Positions 1-6,385 of a stretch of DNA of 9,893 nt are shown in pieces. The translations under genes were made by a program, and so were the position numbers. Source of the DNA: an uncultured Eubacteriales bacterium (GTDB lineage Bacteria; Bacillota; Clostridia; Oscillospirales; CAG-272); the NCBI GenBank assembly GCA_900554225.1, contig USGH01000083.1, forward strand, positions 1-9,893. The letters run 5' to 3'. The notes below the pieces were generated by a model. That model was not told the DNA's origin. It ran no database searches and saw only the letters and a program-made list of their open reading frames with translations. How positions within the stretch are numbered: the first letter of the stretch is position 1; the number at the start of each line of letters is the position of its first letter.

Positions 1-1517
1 AAGAGACCGCCGAAGATCTCTGTGTCCATGGTCGGCGATACGGCAAGGTAGACTTCCTTCTTTTCGCCATTTACATCGACGAGATAGCTGTTTTCCGGCG
101 AGGTGGAAGGACCGGAGAGCAGTCCGCCGTGTCCATCCTCAAAGAGCGTATCGAAGAAGAAGAGCGCGCAGTTGCGGATATATTCGTAGGCGGTGTCGCG
201 TAAGAAGTCGCGGTCCTCGGTGTAGAGATAATGTTCCCACATATGGAACGCCAGCCACGCACCGCCAACAGGCCACAGCCCCCAAATGCCGTCTCCGGCA
301 GCCGCGAATCCGTAAATATCGCTGATGTGGTGGACGACCATGCCGCGCGCGCCGTAATTCTCTGCCGCAACCCGTTTCCCGCCGGGCAGGAGATAGTCGT
401 TCATGTAGCCGAAGAGAGAAGCGACCGATTCGGAAAGTCCCGCTTCCTCCGCAGGCCAGTAGTTCATCTGGAGATTGATGTTCGTGTGGTAGTCGGAGTT
501 CCACGGTGCGTTCAATCCCTCGGACCACACACCCTGCAAATTGGCAGGCAGGGAATCCTCACGGCTGGACGAGATGAGAAGGTACTTGCCAAACTGGTAG
601 TACAGCGCAATGAGGGACGCATCCTCCGCATCCGGATCGTTTTTCAGGCGTTCCAGCCGCTCGTTGACAGGGATATCGTCCAGCGTGCCGTCCGTGTCGA
701 ACGTGATGTCGGTCCGTTCCATGATGGCGGAGAAGTCGGCGATATGTTCTGCAAGCAGCGTGTCCCAGCCGCACTCGGATTTCGAGAGCATAGCGGCAAT
801 GGCGGATGCCATATCGTCATGGCGGAACGCGGTGGCAATGGCGGTGTAGAGAATCACGTAGGTCGCGTCCGTGACCGTGATCCCCTGCGCGTCTGCCGCT
901 GTTTTGCCGTCGGTGACGATGCGGGTCGAGAGGGTGAACGGGTTGGCTCCCACAGCGGTGTGGCAAAGGGCGGTGAGATGGTCGCGTTGGTAGGTCAGCC
1001 TGTCGATGTTTTCACGGCGGTAGGCGATCTTCGCGGCAAACGGAGCGGTGGCGGTGAATCGTGCGCAGGCCAGTCCCGCCGGATGGGAGCAGAATACCTC
1101 GCGTCTGTAGGATACGCCGTCCTTGTCATAACAGACCGCGCCGATACCCTGGGTGAGGTTGAGATCGCGCCGGTAATTTTCACACGTGTCGTCCTCATGG
1201 AGCTGTACGGTCACTTCTCCCGCGTATTCGTAGGAATGGATCCTGAAGAAGCAGTCCTTCATCGCCTCGGTCGCGTACCGATCGGCTTCCCATTCGTGAT
1301 CGGCAAGATAGAGCGTGCGCGTTTTTTCAAGGATTTCGCGGTAGCCCTCGACCTTTGTGTTCATCGGACCGCCCGACCAGATTGTTTCTTCGTTGAAGCG
1401 CAGCTGTTCCGTGCCGACACGTCCGTAGAGGGACATGCCGAGCCTGCCGGAGCCGGTTGGTGTTACGTTTTCCCAGTTGACAGCCGGGTTGGCAAGATGC
1501 AGGATATACGGTTTCAT
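1..1517 (-). CDS. GH95 family alpha-L-fucosidase (3' end beyond window)
   Basis: Family GH95 enzymes are inverting hydrolases that remove terminal L-fucose, typically alpha-1,2-linked, from host glycans, milk oligosaccharides or plant polysaccharides. The ATG at 1517-1515 follows an AGGAGG box. 505 codons are present of a family length of roughly 750-800, so the C-terminal part is missing. The N-terminus (MKPYILHLANPAVNWENV) starts the family's beta-sandwich domain; RFNEETIWSGGP at about residues 37-48 is typical. LPANLQGVW then leads into DYHTNINLQMNYWPAE, with His344, Asn346 and Asn348, which align with His419, Asn421 and Asn423 of Bifidobacterium AfcA as I recall them. The SPEN motif holds Glu475, the likely general acid. 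The His in HTNIN favours L-fucose over L-galactose. No signal peptide is visible, so the enzyme is probably cytoplasmic and acts on imported oligosaccharides. The family call is firm; the linkage specificity is inferred. Confidence 0.93.
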   Translation of the reverse strand, partial: MKPYILHLANPAVNWENVTPTGSGRLGMSLYGRVGTEQLRFNEETIWSGGPMNTKVEGYREILEKTRTLYLADHEWEADRYATEAMKDCFFRIHSYEYAGEVTVQLHEDDTCENYRRDLNLTQGIGAVCYDKDGVSYRREVFCSHPAGLACARFTATAPFAAKIAYRRENIDRLTYQRDHLTALCHTAVGANPFTLSTRIVTDGKTAADAQGITVTDATYVILYTAIATAFRHDDMASAIAAMLSKSECGWDTLLAEHIADFSAIMERTDITFDTDGTLDDIPVNERLERLKNDPDAEDASLIALYYQFGKYLLISSSREDSLPANLQGVWSEGLNAPWNSDYHTNINLQMNYWPAEEAGLSESVASLFGYMNDYLLPGGKRVAAENYGARGMVVHHISDIYGFAAAGDGIWGLWPVGGAWLAFHMWEHYLYTEDRDFLRDTAYEYIRNCALFFFDTLFEDGHGGLLSGPSTSPENSYLVDVNGEKKEVYLAVSPTMDTEIFGGL

Positions 1518-1588
1518 AATGACCTCCTGAAATGGCTATGTGTATATTCTATTCGTAAACGACGGGTGGGACCGGTCGTATGTACGTA

Positions 1589-1617
1589 AAACAATGCTGT
1601 ATTGCGGACTATTGTTT
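1589..1617. promoter_or_regulatory. Inverted repeat between recombinase and fucosidase genes, possible operator
   Basis: AAACAAT at 1589-1595 and ATTGTTT at 1611-1617 form 7-bp arms around 15 bp. A nested CAAT/ATTG pair (1592-1595 and 1601-1604) overlaps them. The site lies 72-100 bp upstream of the fucosidase start, where a sugar-responsive regulator could bind. A -10-like TAGAAT on the minus strand (1551-1546) could serve the fucosidase gene, but I find no matching -35. This is a pattern only; no regulator is identified. Confidence 0.25.
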
Positions 1618-1619
1618 CC

Positions 1620-1655
1620 AAAAAGGGGGCGGCGGATTCACTCGTTCCCATCCCC
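1620..1655 (-). terminator. Possible intrinsic terminator overlapping the recombinase 3' end
   Basis: On the minus strand GGGG (1655-1652), then GG inside the GGG at 1649-1647, can pair with CC (1632-1631) and CCCC in 1629-1625, with a small internal loop. Five T residues follow at 1624-1620. The stem starts inside the last codons of the recombinase gene and is imperfect, so this is only a candidate. It would separate the recombinase transcript from the fucosidase gene. Confidence 0.33.
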
Positions 1656-2690
1656 ATCGGTATCGGACGTATGCGCCGGGAGCTTGTCCGGCAGCTTTTC
1701 CCGCATATCGGCAAGCGGATTTTTCTGCATCGCCGCCTCCATATCCGGGTTTGCCACATGGGTATAGATCTGCGTTGTGTTCAGCTGCTCGTGTCCGAGA
1801 ATTTCCTTCAGCACACGGATATCGACTTGCCCGGTTTGGTATAACAGGGTCGCCGCTGTGTGCCGGAGCTTGTGGACGGAGTACCCACGATTCCCAAGCC
1901 CCGCCTCCTCGATGTATTTTTTCACCATCCACTGGATCGTTTTTACACTAATCCGCTTGTTGAGGCGGGAAAGAAAGAGGGCACGGTCGCCTTTGGTGGG
2001 AGTCGCCATGCGGATGGGGAGATAATGGGACAGTGCGTCGCGGCAGGCGTCGTTCAGATAGATGATCCGTTCCTTTGCGCCTTTTCCGGTCACACGGAGA
2101 GAGCGCAGCTCGGTGTCCAGATCGGGCAGATCGATTCCGGCAAGCTCCGACAGACGCATACCGCAGTTGAGAAAAAGCGTGAGGATGGCAAAATCCCGCT
2201 CTCTGTAGTGTGCGCCGGGATCCTCCTCCACGGTGACGAGCAGATCCCGGCTTTCCTCAACGGACAGATGCTTCGGCAGTGTTTTCTTCACCTTCGGCGT
2301 CTCGATGGTGATGGCGGGATTCACGTCGAAATAATGCTCGTGGACGGTCATGTACTTATAGAAGGATTTGAGCGCGGAGAGTTTTCTTGCCCTGGCACCG
2401 GACGCATTGTTCCTGCCCTTGGAGGCGTAATAAAGAAAGTCGTAGATCCGGCTCGTTGTGACCGCGGCGAAATCCTCCGTTGTCAACGCGGAAATGTCGA
2501 TCTCCGTGAACTCCGGGGAGGTGGGATCGATCCCGGTGTTGTCGGCAATGAGAAAGCGGCAGAACGTGCGCAGATCGAGACAGTATTCCTGCACGGTTTT
2601 GGACGACCGATTCAGGATCGCGGTCATATATGTGGCAAATCCACGGACGGCGGCAGGGTATCCGGCAAGAAAGTCGTGATCGTTCGCCAT
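1638..2690 (-). CDS. Tyrosine recombinase, XerC/XerD-like
   Basis: A 350-residue site-specific recombinase that cuts and rejoins DNA through a tyrosine-phosphate intermediate. Chromosomal Xer proteins of this type resolve chromosome dimers at dif during division. An N-terminal SAM-like core-binding domain (about residues 10-125) precedes the catalytic domain (about 140-315). The catalytic set is complete: Arg179 in CGMRLSEL, Lys203 in TGKGAKER, His273 and Arg276 in HKLRHTAATLL, His300 in LGHEQ, and nucleophile Tyr309 in TTQIYTHV. A short acidic tail ends the protein. The ATG at 2690 was chosen because AAAGGAGAG lies just upstream. The longer frame from 2765 would contain the likely -10 box. 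No integrase-type N-terminal arm domain, attachment site or phage neighbour is seen, so a housekeeping Xer is more likely than a mobile-element integrase. Which Xer paralogue it is cannot be settled here. Confidence 0.9.
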   Translation of the reverse strand: MANDHDFLAGYPAAVRGFATYMTAILNRSSKTVQEYCLDLRTFCRFLIADNTGIDPTSPEFTEIDISALTTEDFAAVTTSRIYDFLYYASKGRNNASGARARKLSALKSFYKYMTVHEHYFDVNPAITIETPKVKKTLPKHLSVEESRDLLVTVEEDPGAHYRERDFAILTLFLNCGMRLSELAGIDLPDLDTELRSLRVTGKGAKERIIYLNDACRDALSHYLPIRMATPTKGDRALFLSRLNKRISVKTIQWMVKKYIEEAGLGNRGYSVHKLRHTAATLLYQTGQVDIRVLKEILGHEQLNTTQIYTHVANPDMEAAMQKNPLADMREKLPDKLPAHTSDTDGDGNE

Positions 2691-2753
2691 AGAAGCTCTC
2701 CTTTGTACCTCAACAGAAGCCGCGCGGGAACAAATCCAAATGCGCGTATCTTT

Positions 2754-2759
2754 ATTATA
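2754..2759 (-). promoter_or_regulatory. Candidate -10 box for the recombinase gene
   Basis: A perfect TATAAT on the minus strand lies about 64 bp upstream of the recombinase ATG, giving a leader of about 57 bases. No good -35 sits 16-18 bp upstream; the nearest TTTACA (2795-2790) is 30 bp away. The promoter may be weak or activator-dependent, or the box may be fortuitous. Confidence 0.4.
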
Positions 2760-2811
2760 CCGCAATCCGAAATATTTTCATGGATAGATTGTAAACTTTT
2801 GCCCATTCGAC

Positions 2812-2840
2812 TTGTAATCCGGCGAAAAAAACACTACAAT
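2812..2840 (+). promoter_or_regulatory. Sigma-A-type promoter for the membrane protein gene
   Basis: TTGTAA (2812-2817) and TACAAT (2835-2840) are separated by exactly 17 bp and match the vegetative consensus at 4/6 and 5/6 positions. Transcription would begin near 2847, giving a leader of about 96 bases. The promoter is divergent from the recombinase gene. Confidence 0.62.
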
Positions 2841-2848
2841 ATACGCAT

Positions 2849-2940
2849 AGTACCCGGAACGGTATGCCTATGGACGGAGTGCCCGCCAACCGATGCGTTC
2901 CCGGTATTCTCTTTGTACCCAACGGAAAGGACTCAATCCT
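2849..2940 (+). promoter_or_regulatory. Structured 5' leader of the membrane protein gene
   Basis: TACC (2851-2854) pairs with GGTA (2903-2906), and GGAACG (2856-2861) with CGTTCC (2896-2901). A single C-C mismatch separates the two helices, and A-U and G-U pairs extend the base to 2849. The stem begins right at the predicted transcript start. Downstream, the Shine-Dalgarno core AGGA (2928-2931) can pair weakly with TCCT (2937-2940). I do not recognise a known riboswitch class. The structure is visible; a regulatory role is inference. Confidence 0.3.
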
Positions 2941-2942
2941 CT

Positions 2943-3545
2943 ATGCGTGAATTTTGGAATGACAACCGACAAACCGTCGTGCGGCTGATCTTGAATCAGT
3001 TTGGTGCGACCGTCATGGGGCTTCTGGTGACGGCAGCAGCGCATTCAAACGACACCCTGATGCTCTGTGCCAGCTTGTTTTCGACGGTGTTTTATCTGGT
3101 GCTGCTTTACTGTGTGATCTGGGAGCGCGGCGGGAAGGAACGGATCCGGATTGACGGCGGTCGTGCTGCGTGGAAACCGTTATATGGGCTGTACATGGGA
3201 CTGCTTGCCAATATCCCGAACTTTGTGCTTGCCATACTCATCCTCATCGGAAAGATCTTCGGCTCCCTCGACGGGCCGTTCGGCTATGAATGGGCGGGCA
3301 ATCTGTACGCCATCACGAACGTTATCACCCGGCTGTGGAACGGTATGTATATCGGCATCATCCAGACCTACTCGCCCTATAACCCGATCATCCACTTCCT
3401 CGACATTCTGCCTGCGCTCTTTGTCTGCACACTCGGCTACTATCTCGGACTGAAGAATAAGCGAATCTTCTCGATCTTTGATCTGAAGCCGCCGAAAACA
3501 GAAACGGGCAGTGTGAAAAAGACGGATAAGCCGGAAAAAAAGTGA
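2943..3545 (+). CDS. Unrecognised integral membrane protein, about four helices
   Basis: This is a 200-residue protein I cannot assign to a named family. Hydrophobic stretches at about residues 12-33, 38-60, 79-106 and 149-170 look like membrane helices. A more amphipathic segment lies at 118-140, rich in aromatic residues and asparagine (WAGNLYAITNVITRLWNGMY). The basic C-terminal tail (KPPKTETGSVKKTDKPEKK) is probably cytoplasmic by the positive-inside rule. No catalytic motif, nucleotide-binding site or transporter signature is evident. The ATG at 2943 lies 11 bases after GGAAAGGA, a slightly long spacing. The frame is open far upstream, but that part runs antisense to the recombinase gene and through the promoter, so it is not counted. 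The gene has its own promoter and terminator, so it is probably monocistronic. That it is a real gene is well supported; its function is unknown. Confidence 0.8.
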   Translation: MREFWNDNRQTVVRLILNQFGATVMGLLVTAAAHSNDTLMLCASLFSTVFYLVLLYCVIWERGGKERIRIDGGRAAWKPLYGLYMGLLANIPNFVLAILILIGKIFGSLDGPFGYEWAGNLYAITNVITRLWNGMYIGIIQTYSPYNPIIHFLDILPALFVCTLGYYLGLKNKRIFSIFDLKPPKTETGSVKKTDKPEKK

Positions 3546-3553
3546 TCCCACCC

Positions 3554-3586
3554 AAGAGAAGCGACGCACCATTGCCGCTTCTTTTT
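3554..3586 (+). terminator. Intrinsic terminator after the membrane protein gene
   Basis: AAGAGAAGCG (3554-3563) pairs with CGCTTCTTTT (3576-3585), giving ten pairs including one G-U, with a 12-base loop. The run of T residues at 3582-3586 forms the end of the stem and the tail. It begins 8 bases after the stop codon. Confidence 0.8.
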
Positions 3587-3637
3587 CGGTTTGCAGGTGC
3601 ATAGACTTTTTCAAAACCGTAAGGGGAGGGTCTATAC

Positions 3638-4402
3638 ATGGAGCGGAAAGTGGTGCGGGCTGTGGCATATGTGCTGTCGTGCGCCCTTATATTTGTGTTT
3701 GGCATGACCGTCGTTGCGCAGGGATACCGTCTTGTACGCCGTCGGATCACGGTCTCGGCAACAGCTGGGAAAGCCGCGGGAAACGTGTATCCGTCGGCAC
3801 CAGTCTGGGTGATCGATCCGGGTCACGGCGGGGAGGACGGCGGTGCGTCGGATCCGAGCGGTCAGGTGGTGGAAAAGACGCTGAACCTTGCCGTAGCCAG
3901 ACGGATAGCGGAGATTGCAGGATTGTTTGGACACGATTGCCGTCTGACGCGTGAGGATGACCGCCTCCTGTACGATGCGTATCGGGATCTGACCGATTAT
4001 CGCGGCAAGAAAAAAACCTACGATCTGCGCAATCGGCTGCGCATCACGGAGGACGCGGGTGCGACACTCTTTGTCGGGATCCACATGAACAAATTCCCAC
4101 AACCACAGTATCACGGTCTACAGGTCTGGTATTCGCCGAACGATCCGAAAAGCGCGGATTATGCGGCGTTTGTTCAGTCCTACATGAAATCGACCCTCCA
4201 GCCGGACAACGAACGCACGGTGAAAAAAGCGACCTCGTCGATCTATCTTCTCCATCGGATCCACTGTCCGGCGATTCTTGTGGAGTGCGGCTTTCTCTCG
4301 CATCCTGATGAATGCGCCGCACTTGCCACACCGGAATACCAGACCGCGCTTTCCGCCGTTTTGTTTGCCGCCGCAGCCGAATGTGAAAATGCGAACGGAT
4401 AA
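3638..4402 (+). CDS. cwlD: N-acetylmuramoyl-L-alanine amidase, CwlD-like
   Basis: A zinc amidase of the Amidase_3 family, which cleaves the bond between N-acetylmuramic acid and L-alanine in peptidoglycan. CwlD proteins remove stem peptides in the spore cortex so that muramic delta-lactam can form, which is needed for germination. The 254 residues start with a membrane anchor or uncleaved signal (about 8-28), then a short linker and the catalytic domain from about residue 55. Zinc ligands are His63 in DPGHGGEDGGA, Glu79 in VVEKTLNL and His149 in GIHMN; the catalytic Glu216 lies in VECGFLSHP. Length and layout match B. subtilis CwlD closely, and no SH3 or LysM wall-binding repeats are present. 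AGGGGAGGG precedes the ATG, and a short inverted repeat (ATAGAC 3601-3606, GTCTAT 3630-3635) brackets it. radA follows 41 bp later. Another Amidase_3 role in growing cells is possible. Confidence 0.87.
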   Translation: MERKVVRAVAYVLSCALIFVFGMTVVAQGYRLVRRRITVSATAGKAAGNVYPSAPVWVIDPGHGGEDGGASDPSGQVVEKTLNLAVARRIAEIAGLFGHDCRLTREDDRLLYDAYRDLTDYRGKKKTYDLRNRLRITEDAGATLFVGIHMNKFPQPQYHGLQVWYSPNDPKSADYAAFVQSYMKSTLQPDNERTVKKATSSIYLLHRIHCPAILVECGFLSHPDECAALATPEYQTALSAVLFAAAAECENANG

Positions 4403-4443
4403 AGACACAAATATAACGTGTAAATCGTGAAAAAGGAGCAGCT

Positions 4444-5895
4444 ATGGCACAGACACCGAAGACACCGAAAAAGGTGTACGTTTGCAGCGAATGCGATTAC
4501 CAAAGTGCAAAATGGATGGGGAGATGCCCGTCCTGCAATGCGTGGAACAGCTTTGTGGAGGAGACGTATACGCCGCCCTTATCCTCTGCTTCCGCCGCGG
4601 CAGGTGGCGCACGCCGTGCAAATCTGACCGGAAAGAGCACCGTGGGCGGAGAGGGCGAGCGTGCCGTGCGCTTCTCGGATTTCACTGTGCCGGAATATAT
4701 GCGTGTGGATACTGGGATCGGTGAGCTGAACCGTGTGCTGGGCGGAGGACTCGTGACAGGCTCCGTGATCCTCTTGGCAGGGGAACCGGGGATCGGCAAG
4801 TCCACGCTTCTGATGCAGCTTTGCGGGAAGATCGGCTCTGCGCGGACCGTGCTGTACGTATCCGGTGAGGAATCGAAGGGACAGCTCAAGCTCCGTGCCG
4901 AACGGCTCCACGCAGACGGTGAAAAACTATTCATCCTGACCGAAACGAATATCCACGCCATCGTCGCGGAGTATGAAAAGGTGAAGCCGGAGATCGTGAT
5001 CGTGGACTCCATCCAGACGATGTATTCCGATTTGTCCGCCTCGGTGCAGGGCAGTGTGACACAGGTGCGGGAATGTGCATCGGTGCTGATCGGAAAAGCG
5101 AAAACGGACGGCGCGGCGGTCATCATCGTCGGTCACGTGAATAAGGAGGGCGGCATTGCGGGGCCAAAGGTGCTCGAACACATGGTGGACGCGGTGCTGT
5201 CCTTTGAGGGGGAACGCCGGCAGTCGAACCGGATCATCCGCGCGATCAAGAATCGGTACGGCAGCACGAACGAAATCGGTGTGTTTGCCATGACGGACGA
5301 GGGACTGGCCGAAATTGAGAATCCGTCGGCGATGCTGCTGGAGGAGCGTCCGGTAGGCGTCAGCGGATCGTGCGCGGTATGCATTCTGGAAGGCACACGC
5401 CCGATTATCGCGGAGATCCAGGCACTGGCGGCGCCGTCCACCTTATCCTCCCCACGTCGGACCGCCGATGGAATCGACTATAACCGGATGAATCTTTTGC
5501 TTGCGGTGCTGGAAAAGCGGGTCGGACTCCGGTTTTCAGCCTACGACGTGTATTTGAACGTGGTCGGCGGTCTCCGGATCGACGAGCCCGCGGCGGACGC
5601 TGCGATCGCGCTGGCACTCATCTCCTCGATCCGCGACATTCCGGTGCCGGAGAACGTGATCGCGATGGGAGAGCTGGGGTTGTCCGGAGAATTTCGCACG
5701 GTATCGCATATGGACAAGCGGTTTGCGGAATCCCATCGGCTTGGATTTACGAAAATCGCCATACCCCGACGAACGGATCTGCGAAAGATTCCGGACGGCG
5801 TGGAGGTGGTGCGTATGGGATCTATCTACGACGCGATCCGACTCCTTGCAAAACCGGAACAGGAAAAAACAGCCAGAACAGACAGGGAGGTATAA
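4444..5895 (+). CDS. radA: DNA repair protein RadA (Sms)
   Basis: RadA is a RecA-like ATPase and hexameric helicase that promotes branch migration of recombination intermediates during repair and transformation. The 483 residues show every expected part. A C4 zinc finger has Cys14, Cys17, Cys28 and Cys31 (CSECDYQSAKWMGRCPSC). Walker A is GEPGIGKST at 113-121, and Walker B is IVIVDSIQT around Asp188. The RadA-specific KNRYG motif lies at 269-273. The C-terminal Lon-protease-like domain (about 300-470) lacks protease function in this family. The length is normal (about 450-480). The ATG has AAGGAG five bases upstream. It is probably read from the same transcript as the cwlD-like gene. In many Firmicutes radA sits in the clpC-radA-disA cluster instead, so this location differs from that arrangement. 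The identification is very secure. Confidence 0.98.
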   Translation: MAQTPKTPKKVYVCSECDYQSAKWMGRCPSCNAWNSFVEETYTPPLSSASAAAGGARRANLTGKSTVGGEGERAVRFSDFTVPEYMRVDTGIGELNRVLGGGLVTGSVILLAGEPGIGKSTLLMQLCGKIGSARTVLYVSGEESKGQLKLRAERLHADGEKLFILTETNIHAIVAEYEKVKPEIVIVDSIQTMYSDLSASVQGSVTQVRECASVLIGKAKTDGAAVIIVGHVNKEGGIAGPKVLEHMVDAVLSFEGERRQSNRIIRAIKNRYGSTNEIGVFAMTDEGLAEIENPSAMLLEERPVGVSGSCAVCILEGTRPIIAEIQALAAPSTLSSPRRTADGIDYNRMNLLLAVLEKRVGLRFSAYDVYLNVVGGLRIDEPAADAAIALALISSIRDIPVPENVIAMGELGLSGEFRTVSHMDKRFAESHRLGFTKIAIPRRTDLRKIPDGVEVVRMGSIYDAIRLLAKPEQEKTARTDREV

Positions 5896-5964
5896 AAGAC
5901 TGCGAAAATCGCGTGACGATATACGCGCGCATCCATCCCTGCTGCAACAAAAGCATAGAAAATT

Positions 5965-6003
5965 CCCCTGGGAGCCATCCGAAATCGGATCGGTTCCCGG
6001 GGG
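5965..6003 (-). terminator. Strong hairpin between convergent radA and the glp-like operon
   Basis: A stem of 12 pairs (5965-5976 with 5992-6003), a single bulged C at 5991 and five more pairs (5977-5981 with 5986-5990) close on an AAAT loop. Read on the minus strand it starts 10 bases after the DUF1667 stop and is followed by AATTTTCT, a modest T run, so it best fits termination of the minus-strand operon. On the plus strand there is no T run, but the stem may still impede read-through from radA. Confidence 0.6.
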
Positions 6004-6013
6004 CTTGCTGTCT

Positions 6014-6382
6014 CTATTCCAGAATGTCCTTGCACGCCACGAGATCACAGCCCATTTCGATGAAGTCTGCGATCAGCACGTCGCCGGTGTGGACAGGCGC
6101 GGATACCGTGAATCCGGCAAGCTGTGCCATCGCGTCCATAAGATCCTCACGCGGGATCGGGCGGCTTGTCTTGACCGGAAGCATATGATGCATCGCACTC
6201 GTGATACCGACCGTGGTGGTCAGGGTGCGGACAGGATGCGTGACCTCGGTTTCCGCGTATTTTTTGCCGCGTGGACACGTGTTGCCTGTAACCTCTGTGA
6301 CCACACCGTCCGTCAGCGTCACCGTGATCCGACATCCGGCAGGGCAGACCACGCAGGTCAATTCTTTTGTTGTAACAGCCAT
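6014..6382 (-). CDS. DUF1667 protein, small iron-sulphur partner of the glp-like oxidoreductases
   Basis: This 122-residue protein matches the DUF1667 family, which in anaerobic Firmicutes and Thermotogae commonly accompanies GlpA-like and GlpB-like genes. The N-terminal cysteines Cys10, Cys13 and Cys17 (LTCVVCPAGCRI) and Cys36 in NTCPRG recall the [4Fe-4S] site at the start of molybdopterin oxidoreductases, so a cluster that relays electrons is plausible. HPVRTLTTTV at about 49-58 is also family-like. Its ribosome binding site (GGGAGGG) lies inside the last codons of the preceding gene and only three bases separate stop from start, which suggests coupled translation at a fixed ratio. It is the last gene of the operon, with a TAG stop. 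Cluster binding and electron relay are inferred from cysteine spacing and context. Confidence 0.9.
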   Translation of the reverse strand: MAVTTKELTCVVCPAGCRITVTLTDGVVTEVTGNTCPRGKKYAETEVTHPVRTLTTTVGITSAMHHMLPVKTSRPIPREDLMDAMAQLAGFTVSAPVHTGDVLIADFIEMGCDLVACKDILE

Positions 6383-6385
6383 TTT

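Noticed and set aside
1537..1562. Possible dif or Xer recombination site next to the recombinase gene
   Set aside because: Only one half (GTTTAC on the minus strand) resembles the XerD arm of Firmicutes dif sites. The other half and the central region do not match, and the arms lack the usual dyad symmetry.
231..1589. Long plus-strand open frame of 452 codons
   Set aside because: It lies antisense to the GH95 gene, whose product has clear family motifs and a good ribosome binding site. The plus-strand product has no recognisable motif. Long antisense frames are common opposite GC-rich genes.
1638..2690. Recombinase as part of an integrative element
   Set aside because: No attachment repeats, excisionase, phage, plasmid or transposase genes are nearby, and the protein has the short layout of housekeeping Xer recombinases.
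2691..2765. 25-residue N-terminal extension of the recombinase
   Set aside because: It has no ribosome binding site, and the perfect TATAAT at 2754-2759 lies inside it. The ATG at 2690 has a strong AAAGGAGAG upstream.
1860..2942. Upstream open part of the plus-strand frame that continues into the membrane protein
   Set aside because: It is antisense to the Xer recombinase and crosses the promoter at 2812-2840. The only start with a ribosome binding site is the ATG at 2943.
3598..3602. GCATA resembling a sigma-G -35 element upstream of the cwlD-like gene
   Set aside because: No CATNNTA-type -10 lies 17-18 bp downstream, so five bases alone carry no weight.
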